From NCBI RefSeq assembly GCF_001662485.1, contig NZ_JMTM01000053.1, forward strand, positions 62,001 to 126,000: a DNA stretch of 64,000 bases, written 5' to 3'. Shown here one piece after another: positions 1 to 9,166 of the stretch. This stretch comes from Flavobacterium succinicans (GTDB lineage Bacteria; Bacteroidota; Bacteroidia; Flavobacteriales; Flavobacteriaceae). A program made the position numbers and the translations under genes. The notes beneath the pieces were generated by a model. It did no database searches. It had not been told where the DNA came from and worked only from the letters and a program-made list of their open reading frames with translations. Positions within the stretch are counted from its first letter, which is position 1. The number at the start of each line of letters is the position of its first letter.

Positions 1-259
1 TGGATTCTAATAAGGCTACGTCATCATATATTTTTTTTACTCTGCGATAAATAAAACGTTCTACACGATATTGAATCACCAAGAAAGAAAAAATATAAGT
101 TCCTACAAAAGCAATTAATGCATAAGAAAGAATAATTTGAGAAGGAGGTTTAAAAAAAGCTTGTTGCAGAATAGCCGAAGATAATGCCACAAAAATGCTG
201 ACATACAAAGCGGATTTTATGGCAAATTTATAGGTCTTTTTAAAGTTGATTTTTACCAT
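1..259 (-). CDS. Sensor histidine kinase, N-terminal part (cut by window edge)
   Basis: Reading leftward from an ATG at 259 gives 86 residues running off the window. Two hydrophobic helices (about residues 13-31 and 40-62) enclose a short periplasmic loop, followed by a basic stretch (VERFIYRRVKKIYDDV). This is the usual start of a small PhoR-like membrane kinase; the HAMP, dimerisation and ATPase domains would lie outside. It sits 173 bp downstream of a PhoB-family response regulator on the same strand, the expected order for a two-component operon. Kinase identity is inferred from topology and context, since no catalytic domain is visible. Confidence 0.75.
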   Translation of the reverse strand, partial: MVKINFKKTYKFAIKSALYVSIFVALSSAILQQAFFKPPSQIILSYALIAFVGTYIFSFLVIQYRVERFIYRRVKKIYDDVALLES

Positions 260-432
260 GGGATTCAATTCCAATTTGTTACTTTTTTAGGATTAAAATA
301 TTTTTTGAACGCTTAGTTTCATTTTAAAAGACAAAAATCACAAATTATAACCAATAATTTGGTGTCAATTTGTGATTTTATTTTAAAATTACGAATACGC
401 TTCTGCAAAAGAACAGTAGCATTTATAGGTAG

Positions 433-1116
433 TTATACTTCAAATTTATACCCTACCCCTTTGATGGTTTTGAACAAGTCTTCACCAATTTTTTCTCTTA
501 ATTTGCGAATGTGTACATCTATGGTTCTTCCACCAACCACTACCTCATTTCCCCAAACTTTATCTAAAATCTCGTCTCTTTTGAAGACTTTTCCTGGTTT
601 TGAAGCTAGCAAATAAAACAATTCAAACTCTTTTCGTGGTAACGCAATTTCAATATTGTCTTTTATAATTTTGTATTCTTCACGATTGATTTCTATTCCT
701 CCAACATTAAGGGTTTCACTATTCTGGGTTTCTTCTTTTAATCTACGAAGTAATGCTTTTACTTTACTTACCAATAATTTGGGCTTAATTGGTTTTGTGA
801 TATAATCATCGGCACCTGCATCAAAACCTGCTACTTGGGAGTAATCTTCGCTTCTGGCGGTCAAAAAAGTGATGATCACATTGTTCAATTCAGGGATTTT
901 ACGAATATGTTCACAGGCTTCCATTCCGTCCATTTCTGGCATCATGACATCCATAATAATCAAATCTGGCAATTCTTTTTTGGCTTTGGTAACCGCTTCT
1001 TTTCCATTGCTTGCGGTTACAATTTGATAGCCTTCTTGAGAAAGATTGTAGCCTACAATTTCCAAAATATCTGGTTCATCATCAACCAATAAAATCTTTG
1101 TGCTTCTTTTTTTCAT
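433..1116 (-). CDS. PhoB/OmpR-family response regulator
   Basis: A 227-residue two-domain regulator. The receiver domain (about 6-120) has the acidic pair D12-D13, the phospho-acceptor D56, switch T86 and K108. The winged-helix DNA-binding domain (about 135-227) ends in the typical DVHIRKLREKIGED helix and wing KTIKGVGYKFEV. It would be phosphorylated by the adjacent kinase and bind DNA as a dimer. In Bacteroidota this subtype is often annotated as PhoB-like, but the signal cannot be read from sequence. It is divergent from a TonB-dependent receptor, which may be a target (inference). Confidence 0.93.
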   Translation of the reverse strand: MKKRSTKILLVDDEPDILEIVGYNLSQEGYQIVTASNGKEAVTKAKKELPDLIIMDVMMPEMDGMEACEHIRKIPELNNVIITFLTARSEDYSQVAGFDAGADDYITKPIKPKLLVSKVKALLRRLKEETQNSETLNVGGIEINREEYKIIKDNIEIALPRKEFELFYLLASKPGKVFKRDEILDKVWGNEVVVGGRTIDVHIRKLREKIGEDLFKTIKGVGYKFEV

Positions 1117-1147
1117 AAAAAATGGTGCAAAATCTATTAAAACAAAT

Positions 1148-1155
1148 CAAATTTA
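1148..1155 (-). promoter_or_regulatory. Bacteroidota -7 promoter element for the response regulator
   Basis: Minus-strand TAAATTTG fits TAnnTTTG exactly and lies 32 bp upstream of the regulator ATG. Minus-strand TTTG at 1170-1173 or 1178-1181 can serve as the -33 element. Confidence 0.55.
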
Positions 1156-1234
1156 GGCTTTTATTACTACAAATTCACAAAAACCATCGTAAATGTAGCT
1201 ATAAAGAAATCATTTGTAAAAATAGAATTCGAGG

Positions 1235-1266
1235 ACTTAACTTTAATTTAATATGTTAACATTTGC
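1235..1266 (+). promoter_or_regulatory. Possible regulator-binding and promoter region before the TonB receptor
   Basis: ACTTAACTTT (1235-1244) is followed by TTAAT steps, GTTAAC (1255-1260) and ACATTTGC (1259-1266). The same two words, ACTTAAC and ACATTTGC, occur in the same order upstream of the lipoprotein gene (4227-4233 and 4256-4263), 5 bp further apart. This suggests shared control, possibly by the adjacent response regulator. It is a by-eye comparison of two sites only. Confidence 0.35.
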
Positions 1267-1356
1267 ATAATGATAATAAAATACAATGTTAATATTGAAA
1301 TAACATCGGGTTTAAAGCATGGTTGTTATTTTGCCCCCAACAAACAAAGACAACAA

Positions 1357-4113
1357 ATGAAATTAAAATTTTTAATCCTTACCTTATTTATAAGTGTACT
1401 TGGATTTTCTCAAAACAAAGGAACAATTACTGGAATCTTATCTGACAAAGACTCTAACAATCAACCCTTACCATTTGCAAATGTAACTTTAAAAGGAACA
1501 AAAATTGGAGTAAATACTGATATTGATGGTAAATACACCTTAAGTGCAGCAGCAGGTAGTTATGTACTACAATTTAGTTTTGTAGGATATGAATCCGTTG
1601 AAGTTGCTGTAACAGTTAAAGCCAACGAAACTATAACTGTAAATAAATCTATTGGATCTGGCAGTTACAAATTACAGGATGTTGTAGTAAAAGCCGCTGC
1701 TCCCAACAGACAAAAAGAAACCGCTTTATTACTTGAGCAAAAAAATGCAGTAGAAATTAAGCAAAGTATTGGTGCTCAAGAATTAGCTCGTAAGGGAGTT
1801 AGTGATGTAGCAACTGCTGTAACAAAAACTACTGGAATCACAAAGCAAGAGGGATCAGGAAACATATTTGTAAGAGGTTTAGGAGACCGATACAATTCTA
1901 CTACCATGAATGGAATGCCAATTCCATCAAACGACCCAGAAAAGAAGAACATCAATCTTGATATTTTCTCAACCGACATTTTGGAATACGTTTCTATTGA
2001 TAAAGTATACAGCAGCCGTTTATATGGTGACTTTGCAGGTGGAAATGTTGATATAGTTTCGAAAGACTATAAAGGAAAAGGTTTCTTGAAAATTGACATT
2101 GGCTCAAAAGTAAATACTAACGCTCTTCAAAATGATAATTTTTCATTGCAAAAAGGAATCAATAGTTTAGGGTTTAGTACTTCTACTATACCATCAAACC
2201 CATTGACCAATTATAATTACAACTCATTAAACTTAGATACCAAGAATCCAATCGCAAGTTCTGTTGGAATTTCAGCTGGTAACTCTTTCAAAATAGGTTC
2301 TGAAAGTAAACTAAATGTATTTACGACAGTATCCTTTGGAACTGACTTTACATCTCGTAGCGATGGTAGTGCAAAAGGCGCCGTAAATGGTAATGGCGTG
2401 GTTTTTAAAGATTTTAAGAACTATACTCTTGATAGTTACAACACCAATTTTACTGCAATGTTGAATTTGGGATACAAAATCAATAATAGTAACAAAGTAA
2501 GTTTCAATTCTGTATTTATCAATACTTCTTCATTAAGTAAAGAAGAATATACTGGATTGATAATCGATATCGCTAATGACGGTAATGGTTTGATTCGTCG
2601 TAACAAATTCGAAAAAAATACACTGTGGATCAATCAATTATTAGGTGATCATAAATTAAGCGATCGATCCAACTTTAATTGGGGACTTTCTTTAAATACT
2701 ATAGATGGTGATATGCCCGATAGAAATCAAAACATTTTTAGAAAAGAAGCTGCTGGATACCAATTATCGAATATTTCAGCTCCTGATAACCACCGTTATT
2801 TCCAACAATTACAAGAGACAGAAGCTGCAGCAAATATGGCTGTAGATTACAAATTCAACAAAACTGGAGAAGGGGAATACAAAGGAAAATTCACCCTTGG
2901 ATATAATGGTCGAATGAAAAAGAGAGATTTTGAAGCAACTCAGTTCAACTTCAAAACCAATGCCAACGCCGCTGCAACAATTGTTGATCCAAATAACTTA
3001 GACTTGTTTTACAACCAAACTAATTTAAGTAATAATGTTTTCCAAATATCAACTTTTAGAGGTAATGCACAGGTGTCAAATGCACTTGATCCGCAAACCT
3101 ACAATGGAGAACAATTCATTAATGGCGGTTTCTTAAATACCGAATATAACTTTGGAAAACTAACAGGTGTATTAGGATTAAGAGGGGAATACGTATTTCA
3201 AAAAATAAGATGGAATACACAGCTAGACCCGTCTGGTAATGGTTATGATGAGTTGGAAAAAATAGCCTTCTTACCAAGTTTGACTTTAAAATACGAATTA
3301 AACGAAAAGCAAAATTTGAGATTCGGATTTAGTAAAACCTATACTTTGCCACAATTTAAAGAAAGAGCATTGTTTGTTTACGAAGATGTAACAGAGGTAA
3401 AAGTGGGTAATCCAGATTTATATGCTTCTGACGACTATAATTTTGATTTAAAGTGGGAAATGTTTCCAACTTCTGACGAATTACTTTCTGTAACTGGATT
3501 TGGTAAATACATTATGAATCCAATTAACGAAGTGACAATTGCTTCATCAACCAATGATATTTCATTCATCAATACAGGTGATTATGGTTATGTAGCTGGA
3601 GCAGAAGTAGAATACAGAAAAACTATCTTTAATTTTGATGACACTAATGCTAAAAAATTATCTGCTGGTATTAACGCTTCTTACTTGTACAGTAACCAAG
3701 AACTAAGTACTTCAAAAGTAATCAATGAGACTGCATACAATGTTGTGTTTACCGATGAGAAAAGTAAATTTACTGGAGCGTCAGATTTGTTGTTGAACGC
3801 TGATGTCTCATTCTTTAATGAGTGGAACAATAAAGAAAGCAACCTTACATCGACACTAGCTTACACGTATTTCTCTGACAGAGTATATGCTATTGGAACT
3901 AACGATAGAGGAAATTTAGTTGACAAAGCATTTGGTTCATTAGATTTTATCACAAAAATGAAATTGAACAAAAAAATAGGAATCGATTTCATCGTAAAAA
4001 ATATTTTAGATCCAAAGATTAACCGCGTACAAGAAAATGCGTCTGGAGACATTAACGTTCTTTCTTATAAAAAAGGTCTTAATGTAGGTTTAAATCTAAA
4101 CTATCAATTTTAA
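1357..4113 (+). CDS. TonB-dependent outer-membrane receptor
   Basis: A 918-residue outer-membrane receptor. The ATG at 1357 is chosen because it begins a clean signal peptide (MKLKFLILTLFISVLGFSQ); an upstream in-frame ATG at 1270 would add 29 hydrophilic residues. After the signal come a carboxypeptidase-D-like beta-sandwich (about 25-105, with PLPFANVTLKGTKIG and NTDIDGKYTL), a plug domain with VRGLGDRYNSTTMNG and a long beta-barrel ending in aromatic LNLNYQF. It imports a substrate across the outer membrane using TonB energy. No SusD partner follows, so it is not a standard SusCD pair. A lipoprotein and a T9SS protein follow as separate transcription units, and a PhoB-like regulator is divergent. 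The substrate is unknown; phosphate or an organophosphate is only a guess from the regulator type. Confidence 0.93.
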   Translation: MKLKFLILTLFISVLGFSQNKGTITGILSDKDSNNQPLPFANVTLKGTKIGVNTDIDGKYTLSAAAGSYVLQFSFVGYESVEVAVTVKANETITVNKSIGSGSYKLQDVVVKAAAPNRQKETALLLEQKNAVEIKQSIGAQELARKGVSDVATAVTKTTGITKQEGSGNIFVRGLGDRYNSTTMNGMPIPSNDPEKKNINLDIFSTDILEYVSIDKVYSSRLYGDFAGGNVDIVSKDYKGKGFLKIDIGSKVNTNALQNDNFSLQKGINSLGFSTSTIPSNPLTNYNYNSLNLDTKNPIASSVGISAGNSFKIGSESKLNVFTTVSFGTDFTSRSDGSAKGAVNGNGVVFKDFKNYTLDSYNTNFTAMLNLGYKINNSNKVSFNSVFINTSSLSKEEYTGLIIDIANDGNGLIRRNKFEKNTLWINQLLGDHKLSDRSNFNWGLSLNTIDGDMPDRNQNIFRKEAAGYQLSNISAPDNHRYFQQLQETEAAANMAVDYKFNKTGEGEYKGKFTLGYNGRMKKRDFEATQFNFKTNANAAATIVDPNNLDLFYNQTNLSNNVFQISTFRGNAQVSNALDPQTYNGEQFINGGFLNTEYNFGKLTGVLGLRGEYVFQKIRWNTQLDPSGNGYDELEKIAFLPSLTLKYELNEKQNLRFGFSKTYTLPQFKERALFVYEDVTEVKVGNPDLYASDDYNFDLKWEMFPTSDELLSVTGFGKYIMNPINEVTIASSTNDISFINTGDYGYVAGAEVEYRKTIFNFDDTNAKKLSAGINASYLYSNQELSTSKVINETAYNVVFTDEKSKFTGASDLLLNADVSFFNEWNNKESNLTSTLAYTYFSDRVYAIGTNDRGNLVDKAFGSLDFITKMKLNKKIGIDFIVKNILDPKINRVQENASGDINVLSYKKGLNVGLNLNYQF

Positions 4114-4122
4114 TAAAACACG

Positions 4123-4154
4123 AAAGAGCAGCTTAACAGCTGCTCTTTTTTTTT
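4123..4154 (+). terminator. Rho-independent terminator of the TonB receptor
   Basis: A perfect 10-bp stem, AAAGAGCAGC (4123-4132) with GCTGCTCTTT (4139-4148), has a TTAACA loop and continues into a T run. It starts 10 bp after the stop codon. Confidence 0.9.
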
Positions 4155-4186
4155 AATAAACTCTGTTAAACAAGTAACATTAACTT

Positions 4187-4219
4187 AATGTTGATATAAG
4201 CATTTATTAAATCAACATT
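4187..4219. promoter_or_regulatory. Perfect 9-bp inverted repeat upstream of the lipoprotein gene
   Basis: AATGTTGAT (4187-4195) and ATCAACATT (4211-4219) are exact reverse complements separated by 15 bp. Centre-to-centre spacing is 24 bp, a little over two helical turns, which suits a dimeric regulator. TTGATAT also repeats directly at 4191 and 4218. There is no T run, so it is not a terminator. It lies 84-116 bp before the ATG at 4303. Confidence 0.45.
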
Positions 4220-4302
4220 GATATTTACTTAACCTTGAAAATAAAATAAAGGCAGACATTTGCCATGTTAATAAAGAACAAACAACTATTACAATTACAA
4301 TC

Positions 4303-5508
4303 ATGAAAAAAAACTTTTTGAAATTATTCGGAATTTTAGCAGTGAGTGCTGCGTTATTTACTAGCTGTTCAAGCGACAATCCAAATGAAAAACCATCTTC
4401 TTCTTTCGTAGCAGATGCAAATAATTTTCAAGGAACAATCAACGATGGTGAAGTTACTTTAGATGCATCTAAAACGTACAAATTAACTGGAAAATTACAG
4501 GTTAATAACGGCGCAACATTAAACATTCCTGCAGGAACAAAAATTGAAGGTACTGGAGGAACAGCTTCTTATATTGCTGTAACGCAAGGAGGAAAAATAA
4601 ATGTAAACGGAACTGCTTCTAACCCTGTAGTTATGACAAGTGGTTTAACTACTAAAAAAGCAGGTGACTGGGGAGGTTTAGTAATTTGTGGAAAAGCTCC
4701 AATCAACCGTGTAACTGGTGGTGCAAGTACTGCGCAATCTGAGGTTGCAGATTTAACTTACGGAGGTACAGTTGCTAATGACAATTCAGGATCTATCCGT
4801 TATTTAAGAATTGAATATGCTGGAGCTGCATTTAACAGTGAAAAAGAATTTAACGGAGTTTCATTATTTGGTGTCGGTTCAGGCACTACATTTGAATATG
4901 TTGAAGCTTACCAAGGTGCTGATGATGGATTTGAATTTTTCGGAGGAACTGTAAATACTTCAAACTTGATCTCTTTAGGAAATGAAGATGACCAATTTGA
5001 CTGGACAGAAGGATGGAATGGAACCAATACTAACTGGTATGGTAAATTAGCTTTCGGTAAAGGAAATAGAGGAATAGAAGCAGATAATTTCGAACTAGGC
5101 TTCTCCAATACACCATTCTCTTCTCCAACTATTTCTAATATAACATTAGTTGGACCAGGTAGTGCCCCAACAAGCGGGACTTGGCAAGAAAATCAAGCAA
5201 TTAAACTAAGAAGAGGAACAAAAGCAATTTTTACTAATGTAGCTTTAAGCGGATGGGCTAGAGGTGTTGATGTTGAGCACGACGAAACATTAAGCTTTAT
5301 TGGAACTTCTTTGAAATTAAGCAGTGTTAACTTTATTTCTGATGTTACAACTAAAACAAGAGGTACAAAAACTGTAGTTGCTCCTGCAACAAGTGGTGTT
5401 ACAGCTGATGCTTCAGCAGTAATTGCTTCAGAATTAGCTACAGCTACTGGTGCTGGAAATGGCGTTGGAGCTCCAGGATGGGCTGCTACTTGGTCTATTG
5501 GTTTGTAA
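4303..5508 (+). CDS. Predicted beta-solenoid surface lipoprotein
   Basis: 401 residues. The N-terminus is a lipoprotein signal with lipobox FTSC and Cys22, followed by an SSDN stretch. The mature part is rich in G, N, S, T and D and has short repeating rungs (GATLNIPAGTKIEG, GADDGFEFFGGTVNTSNLIS, NEDDQFDWTEGW) typical of right-handed beta-helix proteins. I recognise this architecture as a common Bacteroidota hypothetical protein, with no established function known to me. It lies between a TonB receptor and a T9SS-tailed protein, each with its own terminator. A shared upstream motif suggests co-regulation with the receptor. A role in capturing the receptor's substrate at the surface is an inference. 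Confidence 0.75.
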   Translation: MKKNFLKLFGILAVSAALFTSCSSDNPNEKPSSSFVADANNFQGTINDGEVTLDASKTYKLTGKLQVNNGATLNIPAGTKIEGTGGTASYIAVTQGGKINVNGTASNPVVMTSGLTTKKAGDWGGLVICGKAPINRVTGGASTAQSEVADLTYGGTVANDNSGSIRYLRIEYAGAAFNSEKEFNGVSLFGVGSGTTFEYVEAYQGADDGFEFFGGTVNTSNLISLGNEDDQFDWTEGWNGTNTNWYGKLAFGKGNRGIEADNFELGFSNTPFSSPTISNITLVGPGSAPTSGTWQENQAIKLRRGTKAIFTNVALSGWARGVDVEHDETLSFIGTSLKLSSVNFISDVTTKTRGTKTVVAPATSGVTADASAVIASELATATGAGNGVGAPGWAATWSIGL

Positions 5509-5533
5509 TCTGATATAATTTTAGATAAAATAT

Positions 5534-5566
5534 AAAGGGATTGAATTTATTTCAATCCCTTTTTTT
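5534..5566 (+). terminator. Rho-independent terminator of the lipoprotein gene
   Basis: A 12-bp stem, AAAGGGATTGAA (5534-5545) with TTCAATCCCTTT (5551-5562), has a TTTAT loop and further T residues, 25 bp after the stop. Confidence 0.9.
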
Positions 5567-5613
5567 ATATTATATAAATCAAATTTTATATCTTTACTAT
5601 TAAATCTAAGCTA

Positions 5614-5952
5614 ATGGTAAAAAACTACTTTTATAGTATACTCTTATTGGTCTTGTTTTTTTCTTTAGGGGTTTCAGCTCAAGAGGTAAAACAACAACCA
5701 AAGCCACAAGAAAACACTTCCATTGAAGGGTTGAGCTTGTATCCAAATCCTGTGAGTAATGGTAAAGTATATATCTCTACCAAAGAGGATTTAGAAAAAG
5801 AAATCACCATTTTTGATGTTTTAGGTAAAAAAGTACTACAAACTCAATTAAGCTCTCGCGAACTTAATGTTTCTGCACTACCTCCTGGTGTATACATCAT
5901 AAAAATTAATGAAAATCAAGCTTCTGCTACTCGAAAACTAATTATTAGGTAA
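5614..5952 (+). CDS. Minimal secreted protein with T9SS type A sorting domain
   Basis: 112 residues. A signal peptide (about 1-22, ending VSAQ) is followed by about 17 polar residues and then almost directly by a complete C-terminal T9SS sorting domain: LYPNPVSNGKVYIS, ITIFDVLGKKVLQ, LNVSALPPGVYIIKI and a final KLIIR. The sorting domain normally tags a much larger cargo for export through the type IX system. Here there is essentially no cargo domain, so the protein may be a secreted peptide, a bare sorting-domain stub or an eroded gene. The reading frame is intact with its own terminator. The Sec signal plus sorting domain call is strong; the role is unknown. Confidence 0.85.
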   Translation: MVKNYFYSILLLVLFFSLGVSAQEVKQQPKPQENTSIEGLSLYPNPVSNGKVYISTKEDLEKEITIFDVLGKKVLQTQLSSRELNVSALPPGVYIIKINENQASATRKLIIR

Positions 5953-5970
5953 TTCTAAATAAACTACGCT

Positions 5971-6000
5971 AAAGCTCCAATTCAGTTGGGGCTTTTTTTT
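5971..6000 (+). terminator. Rho-independent terminator
   Basis: AAAGCTCCAA (5971-5980) pairs with TTGGGGCTTT (5985-5994, one G-T pair) and runs into a T tract, shortly after the T9SS-tailed gene. Confidence 0.85.
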
Positions 6001-6041
6001 ATTCCATTTTTAATATAAACTCGAAAAAGAACAAAAAAGTA

Positions 6042-6049
6042 TACCTTTG
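6042..6049 (+). promoter_or_regulatory. -7 promoter element before the LuxE-like gene
   Basis: TACCTTTG matches TAnnTTTG. It ends 16 bp before the proposed TTG start at 6066, leaving only a very short leader. Confidence 0.55.
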
Positions 6050-6065
6050 CCAAAAACATACTGCA

Positions 6066-7046
6066 TTGGTCTCAAATTCTGATCTTTTTTCGATTTCCAA
6101 CCAAAAGCAATTTGAAAAAATCGCTTTAAAAACCTTTCGTTATCAATACGAAAACAATCTGGTGTACCAAGAATTCTGTGATTTATTAAAAACCAATGTG
6201 CAAAAGGTAAAAACACTGCAACAAATTCCGTTTTTACCCATTCAGTTTTTTAAAAGTCATGCAGTTGTGACCAATAATGAAACACCTCAAGCTATTTTTA
6301 CCAGCAGCGGAACTACAGGTATGACCACAAGCCAACACCTAGTTACTGATGTCACTCTTTACGAAGAAAGTTATCGTCGAGGATTTTCTCAGTTTTATGG
6401 CAACATTGAGAATTATGTTGTTTTGGCTCTTTTACCTTCTTATTTAGAGCGCGAAGGCTCCTCTTTGATTTATATGGTCGAAGATTTAATTCAGTTATCC
6501 AATCAACCCGAAAGCGGTTTTTACCTCAACAATCACGAGGAATTAATAGAAAAGTTAATTGCACTGGATAGTGAGGGACAAAATGTGATTTTGATTGGTG
6601 TTACCTATGCCTTATTGGACTTGATTGAAAAAAGAAAATTCCAGTTCCAAAACACCATCATTATGGAAACTGGCGGAATGAAAGGCAAGCGCAAAGAAAT
6701 GATCCGTGAAGAATTGCACGAACAATTATGTGCTGGTTTTGGTGTTGCTAGCATCCATTCAGAATACGGAATGACCGAATTACTCTCACAGGCGTATTCT
6801 CTTGGAGAAGGCGTATTTGAATGCCCCTCTTGGATGCAAATACTCATTCGTGATACCGAAGATGCTTTAAGTTATATCGCTAATGGAAAGACTGGAGGAA
6901 TCAACGTGATTGATTTGGCCAATCGCAATTCCTGCTCCTTTATTGCTACTCAAGATTTGGGTAAAAAATACGCTAACGGTACTTTTGAAGTGTTAGGTCG
7001 TTTTGACAACACGGATATTCGTGGGTGTAATTTGATGGTGGTTTAA
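6066..7046 (+). CDS. LuxE-like acyl-protein synthetase / acyltransferase
   Basis: A 326-residue soluble adenylate-forming enzyme of the LuxE type, which activates an acyl group as an adenylate. The ATP/AMP signature TSSGTTG is at about 79-85, and the acceptor-site motifs METGGMKG, SEYGMTELLSQ and DLGKKY follow in the expected order. Length fits the family. The start is read as TTG at 6066 because no upstream ATG exists in frame and a -7 element lies just upstream; the exact start is uncertain. No luxC or luxD partner is nearby, so bioluminescence is not implied. In Flavobacteriia such stand-alone genes are usually annotated as acyl transferases. It is followed after 11 bp by a secreted protein of unknown function. 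Confidence 0.8.
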   Translation: MVSNSDLFSISNQKQFEKIALKTFRYQYENNLVYQEFCDLLKTNVQKVKTLQQIPFLPIQFFKSHAVVTNNETPQAIFTSSGTTGMTTSQHLVTDVTLYEESYRRGFSQFYGNIENYVVLALLPSYLEREGSSLIYMVEDLIQLSNQPESGFYLNNHEELIEKLIALDSEGQNVILIGVTYALLDLIEKRKFQFQNTIIMETGGMKGKRKEMIREELHEQLCAGFGVASIHSEYGMTELLSQAYSLGEGVFECPSWMQILIRDTEDALSYIANGKTGGINVIDLANRNSCSFIATQDLGKKYANGTFEVLGRFDNTDIRGCNLMVV

Positions 7047-7057
7047 CTCTATTTTTT

Positions 7058-7777
7058 ATGAAAAGGATATTGTTGCTAATTTTTTATTTTCCTTTATTAG
7101 CTGCTGCTCAATTACAAATAAAAATCAATACAATTACTACTGACAACAGTAATAAAAACCATAGAAAATTCAACATTGAATATACTCTAGAAAACACTAG
7201 TGATAAAGAAATTGCCTTTTTCTTCACTCCAAATCATTTCAATTCTGCTCACCGTGGATCCTTGCAAACAGCAATGTTATTTAAAATATTTGAAAATGAC
7301 ACATTAATTCCTACCGACGGAATTCTCTCAAATTCAAAAAATAACTATTCCAAACTCTCAAACATATTAGATGTTGAGGAGAAAATGAAAACGTTGGACA
7401 AAATGAAAGCAGATGAGCTAAACATCACTATAGACTCCCTCCGTTCCTATCGAAAAAGAATAACTAGTGATCCTGATTTTTTTCAAAAAGAATCTAGCAA
7501 AAAATTAATGAGTAGCATAATTAGATTACCATCAAAATCAAGCAAAACCTATCATCAAGATCTTTATTGGAACAAAAAAAGATACTTTAAAACCGATGAT
7601 AACGAATATTATTTAGGAGAAGCAAGTCCCTTTTTTATTGAACTTTCCTTAGTTGCCCTTAAAGAAGAATTGAGTTTTAAATTAAGTTCAGAAGACTTCA
7701 AAATCATAAAAAACGATACTTCTTTTATTAAAGGCTATTTTACATCTAACAAAACTCTTATCGATTTATCAAAATAA
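7058..7777 (+). CDS. Secreted protein of unknown function
   Basis: 239 residues with a signal peptide (MKRILLLIFYFPLLAAAQ). The mature protein starts with a beta-rich segment (LQIKINTITTDN, FNIEYTLENTSDKEIAFFF) resembling an Ig-like or DUF-type sandwich. A lysine-rich helical middle (about 105-150) and a second beta segment follow. I do not recognise the family and see no catalytic motif. It follows the LuxE-like gene by 11 bp and shares its strand, so they are probably co-transcribed and end at the terminator shared with tyrS. Confidence 0.7.
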   Translation: MKRILLLIFYFPLLAAAQLQIKINTITTDNSNKNHRKFNIEYTLENTSDKEIAFFFTPNHFNSAHRGSLQTAMLFKIFENDTLIPTDGILSNSKNNYSKLSNILDVEEKMKTLDKMKADELNITIDSLRSYRKRITSDPDFFQKESSKKLMSSIIRLPSKSSKTYHQDLYWNKKRYFKTDDNEYYLGEASPFFIELSLVALKEELSFKLSSEDFKIIKNDTSFIKGYFTSNKTLIDLSK

Positions 7778-7809
7778 AAAAGTCCGCAATAAAAATTGCA
7801 GACTTTTTA
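7776..7809. terminator. Bidirectional terminator between convergent genes
   Basis: AAAAAGTC-GCAAT and ATTGC-GACTTTTT arms around an AAAA loop give a hairpin with an A run on the left and a T run on the right. It sits between the secreted-protein gene and tyrS, which converge. Confidence 0.8.
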
Positions 7810-7827
7810 GTGTATAAATTTCGGGCA

Positions 7828-9120
7828 TTACACCACTCTGATCACAAAATAATTTTTCTTACCACTTTGCAACAAGACAAATCTATCGTTGATTAAGTCG
7901 TTGGCTGTCAAAACAAAATCTTCTTTTACTTTTTCTCTATTTACCGAAATAGAATTGGCCGTTAAAGCTCTTCTCACCTCACCATTCGATTTAAAGAAAC
8001 CTGTTTTTTCGTTTAAAACGGTAATGATATCCAAACCAGCTTCCACTTCATTTTTGGCAATTTCTGCTTGAGGAACACCATCAAAAACTTCTAAAAATGT
8101 AGCTTCGTCCAATTGCTTCAAATCATCAGCAGTAGCATTTCCAAACAAAATTCCAGAAGCTTTTATCGCATTTTCTAAATCTTCCTTAGAATGTACCATA
8201 ATCGTAATTTCCTCGGCTAATTTCTTTTGTAACAAACGTAAATGAGGTGCTTCTCTATGTTGCAACGTCAACTCCTCGATGGCTTCTTTGGTCAAGAACG
8301 TAAAAATCTTGATATATTTCTCAGCGTCAACATCAGAAGTATTCAACCAATATTGGTAGAATTTATAAGGTGACGTTCTAGCGGCATCCAACCAGATATT
8401 TCCTCCTTCGGATTTTCCAAACTTAGTTCCATCAGCTTTAGTAATCAAAGGACAAGTCAAAGCATAGGCTTTACCTCCTTCTTTTCTTCGAACCAATTCG
8501 GTTCCTGTGGTGATATTTCCCCATTGGTCGCTTCCCCCCATTTGCAGCGTACAACCTTTGGCTTTGTATAAATGCAAGAAATCATAGCCTTGCACCAACT
8601 GATAGGTAAACTCTGTGAAAGACATTCCCTCAGCTGCTTCTGAGGACAAACGTTTCTTTACAGAATCTTTCGCCATCATATAATTCACCGTAATGTGCTT
8701 TCCGATATCGCGAATGAAATCCAGAAACGAAAATTCTTTCATCCAGTCATAGTTGTTCACCAATTCGGCAGCATTGTCAGCATTCGAAGTAAAATCTAAG
8801 AAACGAGCCAATTGGCCTTTTATCGCTTCTTGATTATGGCGTAAAGTGGGTTCGTCTAATAAATTTCTCTCATTTGATTTCCCAGATGGGTCTCCAATCA
8901 TTCCTGTGGCACCACCAACCAAAGCCAATGGTTTATGTCCAGCTAACTGAAAATGTTTCAATAGCATCACGCCTACCAAATGACCAATATGCAATGAATC
9001 GGCAGTTGGGTCAATACCCACATATGCCACACGCATTTGCTCCAACAAATGTTCTTCGGTGCCTGGCATAACATCGTGGAGCATTCCTCTCCAAGTCACT
9101 TCTTCAATAAAATTCTTCAT
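7828..9120 (-). CDS. tyrS: Tyrosyl-tRNA synthetase
   Basis: A 430-residue class I synthetase that charges tRNA-Tyr. The HIGH signature (HIGH, 44-47) and KFGKS loop (233-237) are intact. [13 protein letters not shown] and the tyrosine-binding segment QLVQGYD and GGSDQWGN are present. A C-terminal S4-type RNA-binding domain (about 355-430, with [10 protein letters not shown]) completes the bacterial TyrRS layout. It is a single gene with its own -7 element upstream. Confidence 0.97.
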   Translation of the reverse strand: MKNFIEEVTWRGMLHDVMPGTEEHLLEQMRVAYVGIDPTADSLHIGHLVGVMLLKHFQLAGHKPLALVGGATGMIGDPSGKSNERNLLDEPTLRHNQEAIKGQLARFLDFTSNADNAAELVNNYDWMKEFSFLDFIRDIGKHITVNYMMAKDSVKKRLSSEAAEGMSFTEFTYQLVQGYDFLHLYKAKGCTLQMGGSDQWGNITTGTELVRRKEGGKAYALTCPLITKADGTKFGKSEGGNIWLDAARTSPYKFYQYWLNTSDVDAEKYIKIFTFLTKEAIEELTLQHREAPHLRLLQKKLAEEITIMVHSKEDLENAIKASGILFGNATADDLKQLDEATFLEVFDGVPQAEIAKNEVEAGLDIITVLNEKTGFFKSNGEVRRALTANSISVNREKVKEDFVLTANDLINDRFVLLQSGKKNYFVIRVV

Positions 9121-9136
9121 TTTTTTTCAATTTTGA

Positions 9137-9144
9137 CAAAGATA
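9137..9144 (-). promoter_or_regulatory. -7 promoter element for tyrS
   Basis: Minus-strand TATCTTTG fits TAnnTTTG and lies 17 bp upstream of the tyrS ATG. Confidence 0.5.
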
Positions 9145-9166
9145 ACAATTTCGATGGCAATGACAA

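Noticed and set aside
1270..1356. 29-residue N-terminal extension of the TonB receptor
   Set aside because: It would bury the signal peptide; the ATG at 1357 gives a normal secretory start.
6066..7046. Part of a luciferase (lux) operon
   Set aside because: No luxA, luxB, luxC or luxD neighbour; LuxE-like proteins occur alone in many flavobacteria.
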